DNA of 64,000 bases from Istiophorus platypterus (GCA_016859345.1 CM029115.1:13142501-13206500), one strand, 5' to 3'; positions 39,801-52,867 are shown, counted from the stretch's first letter. Notes: generated by a model from the letters alone, not told the origin. A program made the numbers and translations.

Positions 39801-42800
39801 GCTGAAGATTCGCAGTCCTCCTCATCTTCATCCATGTCATTCTCGCCTAGGCCTCGCACAAGCAACCGCGAGCTACGAGGTTCAAACACCACCTCATCTG
39901 GGTCAAGAGCAGGAAATGTCTGCAGAGAGCATGCAAAGTACACTCTCTAATTCTCCAGTCAGGCTGCGCAGTGTTTCCCATATAATGTTAATAATTGTAT
40001 TGCACTCCCCAATAAATTAATTAGAACAGGTTAAGATGTCATATGTGGAGAGGAGAGTAAGGGCAGAGTGAGGAATACTGGAAAATAATCAGGACAGAAA
40101 AGGGTCTAACAACAGACCACAGACGTTAATCTTAATCACAGGAGAGTGTTTTTAGTTCTTTTACTTAGATTTTTTTTAATTAGATCTCTGACATAGGGTA
40201 TGTAAAGGTGGATGTTGTCTAGAGCATGGTTTGTTGGGTGACTATATGATACAGTTTTCAGAAACTAAAACTGGGGAGGGCATTGTAAACATAATATAAA
40301 ATGTGAATGGCTTCTGTGGGGAAAATGGGTCACTACAGCACCACAGAGAAGGATATGGAAACTGTGAATATTCTGAAGATACAGCATCTTCATCATGCTA
40401 AAATAAAGCTCGTTTTTGATAGAAGTAATTCAAATGATGTGGATTATAGATAGTTGAAGCTGATATATCTAAAAAAATTATAGACATGTAAAAGAGCACA
40501 CTGTATGTGCTGAAGCAAATATGTGTAAATAAGCATAACTGGCTACCAACAGGTGGCTGCTATTCTCAAATGAACTGATCCTTATTTATACCGCCAATAG
40601 CCAATCTGTTAACATTATCAGATTAACAGATGAAAGCACTTGTGATAAATTTGAAGTGTGGTGCAAATATGCATTTTGAGATATGTAAATTATTTAGTCA
40701 GACTATTCCTTGAATCAAAGGCATGTATGATATGCATGACATATGATTACATGGACATACCGGAAATGAAGTGGACTCTTTGGCCAAATCCACAACATCA
40801 GGCTCTTCTTCAAACATGCTATTCTCAATCATGTTCCTTGGCAGGTTAGCTCGCTCTACAACACACAGAGGAAGAGAAACCAGACATTGGATTTTCAAAA
40901 GGAGAAATGAGAGAGGTTTGTGAAAGAAAGAGCAACATAAAGGCTTGTTGTTTACACTGAATGTGCAGGCAACATGAGGCCACATTTAACAAAGCCTTAA
41001 GTTTCTTCAGTTTCCTGTTAGATAACCTCCTGCAGTCCTTCCTCCTACTTTAACCCACAAAGAATGACTTCACAAGGCTGGTGAGGCAGCTACTTTAAAG
41101 TAATAGTATTAGTGCTATCTGGTAACATAGAAACCCCACTATTCCTTTCATAGTGCATTCATAAAATAACTACCAGAAAACAACTAAGAAAATGGCTTCA
41201 AAACTGGGAAATAGCAAATAAAATTAATATTCATCATCTGACTTGCTACTGCAGTTTAAAGCCTGCCTATCGACAAACTAACCTGCATCTTCAGCACTAA
41301 CTCTTTTGTTAGAGTTTCCTCTTACAAATTCCATGTGATTTTCTGGCTGCCAGATTCTTCCCTTACTAATTCTTGAAACAATCAGAGGCATGTTCAACTT
41401 CATAATTTAATAACACTGAATGTAGTAAAGTGCTATACAGTGCATGTCTCCAATTTTGCTTCACGTTCCATTCATGCCTTTACAGGCTGAGCACAATGCT
41501 TTTTCAGTTGTTGTTGGTGACGGGTTTGAGTGGAAAGTATGAAGACAGTAAACACTTACTGAATGCACCTTATTCAAACAAAGACAATGATAAAACAAAC
41601 AAAGGTGAGCTTTAACTCCCCAAAAGGAAGACACAAGCCCAGGACTGTGAGAGGGTATTTTAGCTTCTTGTTTGTCCTGTACATTGTTTCTGATATGACC
41701 TTAAGGGTTGTCACTGTGTCTCTGTCTTGACCACATTGCTGGGGTATAAATGTCTAAAGATAGGCTATGAGCTAAGTAGTAGGTTATGTGTAATCTCCCA
41801 AGGCGGATATGATAAAAATAAGGTCCAAAAAAAAACAAAAAAAAAAAACCAACACACATATATTGAATATTAATTCTTGTACAATCTAGTTTTAAATGTG
41901 ACATAATGCTGATAGTTATTTTATATAGCCAAGATAACTTGAGAGAGGCATATGATGTAATGTTTATTATCTAGACTACAATTAGAAAACAAGCCGAATG
42001 TGTATTACCAACAACTCCTGTGCTTTCAACAAGTTTGTATGTAAATACTTTTTGTGTGTAAATACAGGTATGTTATCTGCATATTTATCAAGCCTACCCT
42101 AGTCACAGAACTATGGTTAAATATGTGTGCCAGAGTTTGACAGATATGTTCACTGAATCAGAGCTAGTAAAAACGGACAACAGACACACTACATACTGTA
42201 GACACTGATTACTGAGCCAGAACAATGTTATCTGTTGCGTCATGAAAAACTTATGGTAAGAAAGCATCTGCAACGCCTTTCTCGTCATTATCTAATCAAA
42301 ATGCGATTGCTATCGTGACCTCAGTCTTCTACTAGCAATCATTAAGTCACAAAAGAGAGCACACACAAAAACACACACTTAAAAACAACAGTACGTCAAA
42401 ATGCCTTGACTTAGTCGTTATTCCCTCAAGGTAGAGCCAAACCTGAAATGAAATAGCATCCACAGCTTCCCTGAGAGCTGTTGTAGAGTGTGCACTGGCC
42501 CCTTTGTTTGTTTTAATAAAGCCATGGACTCCCTGGGATCACAGTGGAGTTTATAAAGCAGCTGTCTGCTGGCAGCCTGAGCTGAGGGTAAGCATGACTT
42601 ATCAGCCCTCGACTCCAAGTCAGAATATAGTTATTGTCAAACCATCAGGCTTAAACCGGGCAAACAGAGTCGCTGTGTCTTAACGAGCAATATGAATCTT
42701 TAAAAGTGGCACACTGTGTTTCCGCCAAGTCTCAAGACAGCAAGTGCTTAAAGGGTTGGAAATTCGCTATTGGCTTTGTTCAGTTTAAATAAAAAGAAAA

Positions 42801-43205
42801 ATCAAAACCTGCTATTGAAAAAAAAGGCAAAGATTTACGAATTCTGCTTCGTCGTTTGAGAGGAAGAGGCAGTCATGTGCAGTAAAATCTTATCATGCCT
42901 CCGCAGCACTGTCAACAGACACTGCGGTTTAAGTTGGCTTCCGAGAATCCCTCAACTGTAAAAACAAAAACAAAAACGAAAAAACAACAAAAAAAACTAA
43001 CAGGAAAAAAAAAACAGCTTTCATTTGGCCTGTCAAAAGTCAAACCCAGCCCTGTCAACGTGTGTCCTCGGGTGAATGTCACTCCCGGAGAGCTTGAAGC
43101 TAACGCTCCCCTTAGTTACTAGCTGGCCTGCTGCTGCTAGCTCGCCTTCACCGTACCCACCGTCCTCCCCTCCTTACCTGTGCTGTTGCTGTCAAACGGA
43201 TCCAT
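30836..43205 (-). CDS. lnpep: Leucyl-cystinyl aminopeptidase (LNPEP/IRAP, 1041 aa, 22 exons)
   Basis: A type II membrane M1 zinc aminopeptidase of endosomal storage vesicles and the cell surface; the family cleaves oxytocin/vasopressin-type peptides and trims antigens. Exons, 5' to 3': 43205-43178, 40855-40761, 39919-39717, 38934-38823, 38651-38394, 38207-38017, 37820-37682, 37106-36972, 36819-36699, 36565-36414, 36328-36215, 36107-35976, 35800-35666, 34947-34787, 34699-34611, 34480-34297, 34150-33994, 32998-32814, 32565-32404, 31502-31362, 31249-31168, 30985-30836. All phases close. The cytoplasmic tail keeps both dileucine sorting motifs (L60-L61, L83-L84) with acidic clusters. The membrane helix is about residues 119-139, GAMEN is 438-442, and zinc ligands are H473, H477 and E496 (HEXXH-X18-E). 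An ERAP1-like C-terminal domain follows. The start matches the LNPEP N-terminus (MDPF...). Catalytic residues are intact. Human LNPEP is 1025 aa. Confidence 0.97.
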
Positions 43206-43683
43206 GGTGGGGAAACCTCAAACGGCTCCTCGCATCCGAAAACAAAGGGAAACCTCTGCGCGGTCCGGAGCGGCTCGACGGACGCGTTGTTTTATAATGA
43301 CCGGCCGCGCACAACGAACAGCAGCCCCGTCCCGACCGTTACTAATGTTAGCCCCCGGAGCAGCTAGCTAGGAACGAGACAACTTCCAACGGTTCCGACC
43401 GACCGAAAGGCATCGATTCGGCTAACGTTAGCCGGTTTCCAGAACTTTATCGCCCATAGCTTGTTCGCTCGACTTCTGCGTGAATGTGGCGGGGTCGTTT
43501 TTTTTTTTTTTTTTAAATAAAATAAATAAAATGTCAAACCTTGCGAGAGAAATGTGAAAACAAATCTTATTCGACAAATCGCACTCGACAGTAAATTAAC
43601 GGACTAACTAATTACATGTTCCTTCCTCCCGCAGCCAGAACAGTTGTTGACAACCTCCCGTCAAATTACAATACTCGCATCCG

Positions 43684-43716
43684 ATTGGACGATACTGCCC
43701 CGGGGTGGGCGGGGCC
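43684..43716 (-). promoter_or_regulatory. CCAAT and GC box of lnpep promoter
   Basis: On the minus strand a GC box (within 43706-43716) is followed by CCAAT (43688-43684), about 480 bases upstream of the lnpep start codon. The flank to 43206 is CpG-rich, as expected of a housekeeping-type promoter. There is no TATA box at a suitable distance. Confidence 0.5.
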
Positions 43717-43748
43717 AAAGCGACACACGCACGTCGGATCCACGCATT

Positions 43749-43754
43749 TTTATT
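43749..43754 (-). terminator. Possible polyadenylation signal of erap2
   Basis: AATAAA on the minus strand, about 810 bases after the erap2 stop codon and only about 35 bases before the lnpep promoter boxes. If it is used, the erap2 transcript ends almost on top of the lnpep promoter. Confidence 0.35.
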
Positions 43755-44276
43755 TTTTTATATAGACTAGTGAGGACATCCTACTGTATTAGACCCCGGT
43801 CCACGGACATCAGCTCCGACCTTTGCGCGCTTAACCTAAGACATTACCCCAAAATCAAACTGCTTATGTCTGATCTTAACCCTAAAGCAAAAATCTGACC
43901 CACAAAATAAGTGGTAAACATTAAAAAAAAAAGAAAAAAAGTCCCTAACACACGCTCTCTCCCGTATTTTGCTATAGTTGTGAGGACGCTGGCCCTAGAA
44001 GGCCAAACCCTAAAGTTAACTGTAAAGGTTAAGGTTCAACAATGGTGGTTCTTACCACGACCTCAACACCGTGTCTTAAGCCTAAAATAAATAGCTAATG
44101 GGATGAATACCAAGCACATATACACACGCGAGCGCGCACAAAATGGTTGAACTTAATATATCCACACAATAACACAAGTTTTCAGGTAACACAAAGGTGG
44201 TACAATTAACCTCTTTACTGTGTATTTGGTGAAGAATCAATTTACAGAGCATTTGTGTTTGTCTCTGGAACATCTC

Positions 44277-44278
44277 TC

Positions 44279-44320
<42 letters not shown>

Positions 44321-44321
44321 A
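44277..44321. repeat. (TC)n(CA)n microsatellite
   Basis: TC repeats pass directly into CA repeats. It lies in the probable erap2 3' UTR. The rest of 43206-44564 holds lnpep 5' sequence and erap2 3' UTR, with no further gene visible. Confidence 0.95.
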
Positions 44322-44564
44322 ACACAACATTAATGGTTCACAAAGGGCTCTTCACATACACTACCACTGCTAAGCTGCCAATTCTATAAATCATGTTTTG
44401 ATTCTAACAAATAAGGTACCTGAAAATTTACAAAATGATTTTTACATACAAAGCTGTAAGCTCTCCAGTGTTGTCAATCTCCAAATAAAAACAAAATTTG
44501 GGAAACGCCTTAAAATATCCCCTCTGTGGTAAATGTCAACAACCACCTCTCTTTCTGCTGTCTG

Positions 44565-47500
44565 TCACTTCATTTGCTCATTCAACCAGTTTCTCAGAGT
44601 CTCTAGGTTTCTCTGAATCCAGCGGACATTTTTCTGCACGTTGTCCAGGGCGACCTGAGAGGCTCTCAGCTGAGATGTCTGTTCGTTGATGGACTTAAAG
44701 AACAACTGCACCTGGGGTCAAACACACATACATTTACACAAATCCAAACAATTACACAACAGAAAAGTGACTTACTTAAGGTTTCAGAGATATGTCTTTT
44801 TAGGTCAGTATCAAAATATTTTACAACTGAAAACAATTATAATTAGCCCTTTGGATCTAAAAACAAATGGAGGTGCAAGGTTAGGTTAGGTGTCTCAGAC
44901 ACTGACATTTTTAAGTATTACTTTTAAACTATCATTAGTTAGTATTTTAGTACTAATTTGATATTTCATTAGATTATGTGAAGGAGTTAAGATCAAACAT
45001 ACCTGTCAACTTTTGGAAAATATTGTCAATAGAATAATGCAAATACTGGTGGATATCTACATTGTGTTGTGGAATATAGATTTTTTTATATTTCAAGATT
45101 TAAGAGCGTGTTTACTTCAGTGAGTTCCTCTGGAGAAGAAAACTGGCCCGTGGTGCCAATGAGGATGCTTCTAATAGAAAAAGAACCCAACTGGAATCTG
45201 CAGGTCAGAAAGACAATAGAGAGGACAGTCACAAACAAATTAATATCTACAATACATCAGGTCCTTGGCAAATCAAAAACCTGTTCCACTTGTTTTTGGA
45301 CTGCAGGGAAGCCAATGAAAAGTGGCTTTTAGTGGTTTACACATAGTATTTGCATCTAATGCCCAAAAAAGCCCCTTAGCATAAAAAAAATAATCAAAAA
45401 AAACCCCACAAGTATATATACTTGGTAAGATATTATTGTAATAGTGGGGAAATCTGCATTTCCATAGCTTCAGATAGTTTGACTGATACCAGTTTCATTC
45501 ACAGTGTCTCCATTATTTTAAACTAACTTTTCAACCAATGTGTCCCAGTTCTTTTTGACAAACTCCCAGGCCAGGTGATGTCCCCGGGGGTTCCTGGCCA
45601 CCATCAAGATGAGAGTAGACAGGTCCTGCGATCGAATCACCCCCCCTTCCAGACCCAGCCTCAGCAGTCTGCAATGCACACACACACATACACACGTTGA
45701 CTAAAGTAATAAAATGCTGCATTGATGACTCATTATCTGTCACGTGAATAGCCTTTACTTGACATTGTTTACCATTCCTCTAATACCAACCACAAAATAA
45801 AAATTAGAATATGTGTTGCCAGCAGTACTGTGTGCCATAACCCATTCGTGCCACAAGGTGGCAGCTAAATATATAGTAGGAGGAAACTATACCTTTGCAG
45901 TTTGCTGGTGTCTCTGCTGCAGGTCAGGGCAAACAGGATTTTGTTTTTTTGTGCTGCAGAGAGGGAGATGTTGTATGTGTGAAAGAGTGAGTCCCAGCCG
46001 TGGTCATCCTGAGCTCCAACTGAATACACTGTCTCTGCCACGTCAGTGGGTAAGCTGGAGTAAACACAGGTGAGACAGACATATTAGGGGCATGATGAAA
46101 CATTAAATGACATGGTCCAGTGTAGAACAGTGAATTGCTGTTTATGTGAATTATATCAGCAGTTGCCGACTGATAATGATGTGTGTTAAAATTAAATTTA
46201 GACAGACTTGAGTGTTCCATTGGATTGAAGCCAGTCTTTGAAGCTCTGACGTGCCTCCTCCAGACAGGGAGAGTGATCCAGGTGACAAGCGAGAGAGATG
46301 ACCTCTGACCTGAGCCGTCGCTCCGACACCGAGCCGCTGTCGTTCCATGTCTGCTGGTCAATGATGGCACGGAAAAATTGCAGGATGTACATCTACAGCA
46401 CAGCACAAAGAGAGACAGCATCTCATATCAACTCAATTTCATGCTGACATTGACATAAATATGATACAATCTGTGTGCTCATCATCTTACACCCAGGCTG
46501 TGTGTTAGCTCAGGCTCATTCCTTTTCTCAATCAGCCGGTAAAAGGTCTCCAGATAGCCTAGTCCTTGGAGGAGAGGCACTGTGTGTGTCTCCGATTGCA
46601 GATAACCCATCAGGTCTAAGGCTTTATTGATTGGCAGGTGACCTGCCCTTTAGAGAAATACAAGAATATTTGAAAGGTTGGGTGCTATTTCAGGTGGGAT
46701 AATTAAAGTTGTGTTTTTTATTTGTGACAACAGACATACAGAAAAAAGTCCCTCATTCTCTAATACGAAACCATATACACATTCACACTTATTTGCTTAC
46801 GTGACCAATTGAAAAGCATTGTGTATCAAGTTAGTCCTGTCTTTGTAGCTCAAGGCACTGTGGTTTTCCCTCAGAAGTTTGGTCATGTCATCCCAACCGC
46901 CATCCTCGTAATGAACCACGTAATAGCCAGTCATGTCGGTGTTTACCTTCACCCAGCTGACGTCCTCTCCTATGTGTATACTGTCTAAGTGGTACATAGA
47001 TAGCAGGAGACAGTATGGAAAAGAATGTAATGGCAAAGAAAAATTCAAATAAGTATGAACTGTATGAAGCATATTCTCTCTTCGCTCTTACCTGTGTGTG
47101 TTGTCATCAGGTGTCTATGAATGGTGTGGGAAGCATCTGTCTTATACGTCAGAGGGATATGCCAAAGGAAACTAGATGAGGGCAGAGATTCTTTTTAAAA
47201 GGCACAACCTAAAACTGGAACTTAAGTTACTTGAAATCAAAGTCTTGTTGATAGTGGTTGTGCAGCTGTAAGTGCATGTGCATCCTCACCCCTTCTGCAA
47301 CGTGGGCCAGAGAGGATCAGAAGGCAGGACTGTCCTCAGGAACCTATCCTGTCTAAGCAGCAGATGAGGACCCTTCCGTGTTACAGTTACCAGAGGAATA
47401 CCTTTCTGCAGAGTCCACGTGTTCATCATGGTTGTCAGATCCAGATGTTCCCCTGCAAAGAGGTACTGTAGGAGACAGCTGGAGATCAACACGTGTGACC

Positions 47501-50500
47501 TTTATGACATTTATAAGAGGCAACGCATGAAGAGAGGTCAGGGAGTATATGTTTGAATGTTTGCTCACTGTATTCTTGGCAGCCTGGCCACTGCTGTAAC
47601 AGTGCTTTCCTGAGATGAAGTCATCCTCTGAGCATGTCTGAAAAAGAAAAAGAAAAACTGACACATTCGTTTCTATTGAAATGCATGACAATTTTTGCCT
47701 GGTATAGTCCATTTAATACAAATCTGATGTACCTTAGATTACTACTGACCATAGTGCAAAATAGTGTTTTAGATCTTTAATTTCACCTTTCTACCTTCAT
47801 GGATTTCATGCCAATTCGGTTCGGTACACTAAGAAAATTAGAGGCTTTAAATTTGGTTGAGAATGGTACTCTATCATGGTGAACACCATGTCTGCTTTTA
47901 TTTTATTCTGTGTTTTGTTATCGATGCCTGGCAATGTAGAGCAGTCTTTTTTTTTTTTTGATTGTAAATCAATCTGCGCTTACAACTGCTTCACCAGGGA
48001 CAGATAATATAACTCTGACTGCAATTAAAACAGACATAATCTTCACTTTGAATAATTACCTACTTTAAGCAGCTTTCAAGTTTTAGCAAATTGATTTCAG
48101 CACTGTAATGAAATAAATATAAAACAACAGCTGTCTGGAAAAAAACATGTCGGAAAAAAAAATCTAAAACCCAAGCAGCATGAATCAAGAATTGGTTAGT
48201 AGAAAAATGAAATATATCTAACTTTTAATAGATGGGCTTAAACTAAAAATTTTTATAGAACAGCCAGACAAAAAATTTTTAATATTGCAAAAACGTAAGA
48301 CGATCATTTGTAAAAACAGAAAAAAAATTATCTTGACAAGTGCAAGCTCCATGCTACTTCTTTTCTCATTCAAAACGGGCAGCTCTCTCCTTTTTCGATG
48401 ATCCATTCATGTAATTATATCACCATGATGAAAATTTTTCTACATTTATTTTTATCTAATTCAAATACAGTTCTGCCAGTTCTGTCACTTTTCTTTGACA
48501 AGAAGATGACAAAGAAACATATTTTATCTCGCACAATGAATGTAATTTGCGTTCATACATTGGCCAGACTGTCCCACAGGTCCTGGTTGACAGCATTTTT
48601 GTAGCTGTATTTGCGGAGGTATCGCACTATCCCACTCTGAAATACATCCTCTGTCAGAAAGTGTCGCAGCATGTGCAGGACACATGCTCCCTGGTGAGAG
48701 AGAGAGAAATGGTCATTTGCTATATGCTATATGTTTATTTAAAAGCAATTTTTGAAAAAGATGAGATTTCCTGTTAAGATATTAATACAAAGATCAATAG
48801 TTATGCAGTCAAAAGTATTAGTTTACTGGTGTTTTTTGTACTATTTCAAACATGACCAGAACATTCAGAAATGAGTAACAGAATTTAATTTTTAAAAAAA
48901 AATTTTAATTGTCCATAAATGCCTTTATCAATTGTGTAACCCTAATTATGACTTAAAGCATACTTTCTCATAGGAGACTGTGTCAAACATCTGTTTGATC
49001 TGCGTTGGGTTCTCCGCTGGACTGGATATTGGGCGAGAAGAGTTGAGTGAATCATGACCAATTGCTGCAAAGCAGGTGTGCAGTAGATATTCCTCCTGCA
49101 AGGTTTTGCACAGAGCATCATTATCAACCCTAGCTCCTAAGCTTAATGCTAAGATATTAATCAATGGATTCTCAGATTAAAACACATACCACTTTGAGGT
49201 CAGGGTAGGTGGCCTCCACTGAAATGTACTCCATGTAATTGGCAAATCCTTCATTCAGCCAGATATCGTTCCACCACTCCATGGTCACCAAGTTACCAAA
49301 CCACTGCAGGCAAGACTTTGAATCTTACTAGTCTGCGTTGACCATTTATGTAATCATGTGATTTATTAGCATTTGAACTACGATAGATAAACAAAAGCTC
49401 AATCCTGTATTTCATTATTGTGCCGATACAATGTCAAACTCTCACCTGATGGGCGAGCTCATGGCCGATCACCATGGTAACCCACAGTTTATCAGAAACA
49501 GAGGATGTGAGGGGGTCGAAGAGAAGGCTTGTCTCTCTGTAGGTGGTCAGACCCCAGTTCTCCATTGCACCAGACTGGAAGTCTGGGATGGCTATCAGAT
49601 CTGAGAAAAAGAAAACACAGACGAGGTAAAAGAAAGTGACAGGATAAGGAGGGGAAGATGCTATAAATGAGGGGAGAAAGAAAAGCTCTGTGGCTTATAC
49701 ACATACATTTTTTTTAAAATAGTTTACCTTGTTTGGGTAGAGGATAGCGGATGTTAAAGTACTCCTCGTAGAACTCAAGCATTTTGACAGCAACCTCCAG
49801 GGCATAGTGGGTCTGAGGCCACTTCTCAGGGGCAGCGTAAATGGACACCTACAGACACACAGCAATGCATGAAAAAACAAAAATAATGTGACTGAGAAAA
49901 TGATGTTTTAAGCAAGGAATTAAGAAAGAATCTAAAATTGTCTTAGGGGCCATACCTGCACTCCAGAGGATGTTGTCGCAGTGACAGATCTGAAATCACA
50001 GATGACAAACGCTACAAGGTATGTGCTCATCTTTACGCTCGCAGCAAACCAGTCCTCAAGCAGGTCGTCGTTCAGTTTAACCGTCTTGACCTGAATTAAA
50101 CAAATAGTTCATTTTAGTCACACACATTTGAACATGTATGACTGTTCACGTAAGAAATAGCAGATATGCAACACATACTATAGGCATGTTTGAGAGAGAA
50201 ATGTACTCTGGGCTTCTCCTGATCCGGACAGAGAAGTTGGCTTTGAATACTGGCTCATCAAAACAAGGGAATGCCATCCGAGCACTCGTGGGCTCAAAGT
50301 GAGTTGAAGCTAAGGTCCTGAAAAGACACATCAGGAGATACTTTTTGTATTGTAATGTAACTGTAAAATAGGCACCTGTATGTGCAGGATATTTTACCTA
50401 GCCTGCTGTCAAAGTATCTGTCAGGTCTTACCTGGTCTCTCCTGTGCTGGTTCTGTAGGTGCTCTTATAGAAGCCATAGAAGCCGTCTGCTAGCTCTGCA

Positions 50501-51175
50501 CCAAACTCAATGTACAGAAAGTACTTCTGCCCACTGCTAAGCACCCTAGGAGAGAAAATGCCAATCTGATCATGCGAAGGCTTGTGAAGAACTGGAAGAA
50601 CCTATGAAGAGAAAATCAGATATTTCAAATTCTATTTTCCAGTCATTGAATGCTAAGTGAATAAGAAATGGGAAGAAGTTAGGTCAAATGTAAGGATCAA
50701 GGATGAACAACCCGTAGGTCTGCATTTTATAGCTACCTGGTCCGACAGATGAGCAAAGTTCTGGTTCAGTATGATGGCTTTGAAGATCTGTAGACCCTTG
50801 CTGTGTAGAACAATCCAGTTTGTATTGTTCTTGACATCAATCTGGATCTGCACTGAGCCAGTAAAGCTGAGATTTGTGAGGTTGGGGTGCAGGAGGAGGC
50901 GGTAATGAAGAGGAACGACGTACCTTAAATAAAGAAATATATGTTGCTTTACTAATCAGTGACTCAAAAACAGGGGTTCGCAAATTTTCAAACTAAAGTA
51001 GCATGAAGGGGTACCTAGACAGACGAAGACTGTTCCAGGGGAAGGACAGATTACCAGTGTCCAAAGGAAATTGTTCTCCTGGAGGGGTTAAGGCCTGTCG
51101 TGACCTCTGGCTGGGCTGACAGCCGACCAGAGACACATGAAACAGAGACAGCGCTAACAGCATAACCAAGACCAT
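44565..51175 (-). CDS. erap2: Endoplasmic reticulum aminopeptidase 2 (942 aa, 20 coding exons)
   Basis: A luminal ER M1 zinc aminopeptidase that trims N-terminally extended peptides for MHC class I. Coding exons, 5' to 3': 51175-51015, 50923-50737, 50601-50432, 50317-50179, 50090-49956, 49848-49728, 49600-49446, 49303-49190, 49095-48964, 48690-48559, 47637-47569, 47465-47290, 47171-47092, 46984-46801, 46647-46491, 46392-46208, 46054-45893, 45668-45528, 45197-45116, 44711-44565. All phases close. It has a signal peptide of about 19 residues, GAMEN at 315-319, and zinc ligands H351, H355 and E374. ERAP2 rather than ERAP1 is favoured by DSLNSSRPIS, SSVSDKLWVT, TWTLQKGIPL, GLGYLETFY and the EDDFISG insert with its two cysteines; the position beside lnpep also fits. 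Human ERAP2 is 960 aa. A splice acceptor at 51201-51200, 24 bases before the ATG, implies a noncoding first exon. No defects seen. Confidence 0.94.
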
Positions 51176-51928
51176 TGTAGAGGAAATGTCCTACAACCCC
51201 TGATTTAAAAAAAAAAAAACAGCCAACCTTTGTGACAGGCAGGTAGTATTAAAATCAGTCTGTCATCCCCAAAAACAGGGAGCAACTTAGGGCCACCTGA
51301 TATGTGTGTTGGACACTGATATGGCTGGAGCAGAAACGTCAGGCAAGTTCTCAGGACTTCTTCTTAAGCCTGAAAGACATTAGTGGAGAATTAAGGGTCA
51401 GAATAACAGGTTCAAAGGTACAGTATTCACATAGACAACACCACTATTTTTTCCTGATCTAGTAGAGGCTGGATATTGCTTTGCTGCCTCCAGCCATGGT
51501 GATCTTTTATGGTTGCAGAGGTCACAGTCTTTACTGTTTTCATGCTTACAGGAAATGGACCATGCTGGACAATGTGCTCAGTTAATTCTTGCACACTGAG
51601 CTTTGTTAAAGTGTAAGACCACAACGCATATCATCCTGAAGGAGACTCAAATATATAAAAAACAAACCTTTCCAAGCGGACAAAACAAGGTGAGGACACA
51701 TCTGTGTCACAAAAACCACAGCAGTAGCATAGCTTTAATTCAAATCAGGCCACACAGGCAGTAGTTGTTCTGTACCATACGGAAAATTAAGCCTAAGTTA
51801 CAACAGCCTCAGAGTTCAGAAATTCAACCAATTGTGGTTGAGTCCAGAAAGGTTACAGTTAGTAAAATAATGCTTATTTTGGGATTGCCTTAGAGGCCAT
51901 GTTTTACAGAAATGTCAGAAAGCTTTAC

Positions 51929-51975
51929 CTCTGTTATTTTGGCCTTATTATCCTTCCCTCATGTCCCTGCTGTTT
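51929..51975 (-). other. Probable noncoding first exon of erap2
   Basis: The coding exon of erap2 is preceded by a strong acceptor (T-tract then CAG, AG at 51201-51200), so a 5' UTR exon must lie upstream. The best donor I see is AGAG|GTAAAG with GT at 51928-51927, just downstream (in gene direction) of the ISRE. The 5' boundary is a guess. Nothing else recognisable lies in 51200-51928. Confidence 0.4.
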
Positions 51976-51989
51976 AGTTTCACTTTCTC
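51976..51989 (-). promoter_or_regulatory. Interferon-stimulated response element upstream of erap2
   Basis: The plus strand reads AGTTTCACTTTCTC, on the minus (gene) strand GAGAAAGTGAAACT: an exact match to the ISRE consensus bound by ISGF3/IRF factors. It lies about 50 bases upstream of the proposed first-exon donor of erap2 and about 880 bases upstream of the ptcra candidate's ATG. Class I antigen-processing genes are commonly interferon-induced, which fits erap2. Confidence 0.65.
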
Positions 51990-52578
51990 GTTTTTAGTTC
52001 CCACCCACTGTCAAGGCAAAAAATTGCCTGTGTGTTTGTGTGAGAGAAAGAGAGAGAGAAAGCGAGAGAGAGGGAGAGAGAAACATAATGTAGACAATGT
52101 GGCTTCTTATGTTATCTTTGTCATATAATGCCTCATGTAATGTCCCCTCAAGCTAATGGTGGTTGCAGATACTGATGTTAGTTTACTTTAACTAGTGTGG
52201 GTGTGAAAAACTCTGCTGGGGGGTCAGGTGGTTAATATCATATCCACACTGGGTCAAATACCAAATATCCTGCAGTAAAAAAAACAGCTGTGTGTGTGTG
52301 GTGTGTGTGTGTACATGTGTGTGCGTGTGTGCAGGTGTACCCTCTTAGACTGTTGTCTAATGTTATGAGTACATTGATATGATCAGTTTCTCACCTCAGA
52401 TCTAACAGCCGTAGGCAGGTGTGTCTCCCTTTGTTCAAAATGACTCCTCACTGACTTTCTAGTGTCCACATTAATGTCTTGTCCTCCGTTTTCTCCCTCT
52501 TTTATAAGTGAACATAGAGCTACTTATGTGTGAGAGCTCACTGTCTTTCACGTCCTCTTTCTGTGGGTTCCACTTTGT

Positions 52579-52582
<4 letters not shown>

Positions 52583-52650
<68 letters not shown>
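52583..52650. repeat. (TG)n microsatellite
   Basis: A TG run about 220-285 bases upstream of the ptcra candidate ATG, followed at 52669-52686 by an 18-base G homopolymer. The pair may have length errors in the assembly. Confidence 0.97.
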
Positions 52651-52651
<1 letters not shown>

Positions 52652-52690
52652 GGGTTGGGTGAAGTTGCGGGGGGGGGGGGGGGGGGTTAT

Positions 52691-52715
52691 TGACCTTATT
52701 GTTAGTATAAGGTCA
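52691..52715. promoter_or_regulatory. Perfect 9-base inverted repeat upstream of ptcra candidate
   Basis: TGACCTTAT (52691-52699) and ATAAGGTCA (52707-52715) are exact inverted copies around a 7-base spacer. The outer hexamers TGACCT and AGGTCA are nuclear-receptor half-sites in everted orientation. It lies about 150 bases before the start codon. A function in transcription is inference. Confidence 0.3.
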
Positions 52716-52867
52716 CAACACTGAAACATGTTGAGCCCCCATAATGCAATGCTCCTGGCAAATCCAAACGGCATGCCCCCATTTCACATACTCACACACA
52801 TACACTATGTGTGCAAACACGCACAGATGGGGCTGTTATCATACAAGCTACTCCGACTAAAGCAGAC

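Noticed and set aside
47871..47930. Extra exon in the long erap2 intron between 47638 and 48558
   Set aside because: The neighbouring exons already join in frame and match the family alignment; no further segment is missing.
51427..51624. Minus-strand ORF of 65 codons upstream of erap2
   Set aside because: It lies in the proposed 5' UTR intron of erap2 and has no recognisable motif.
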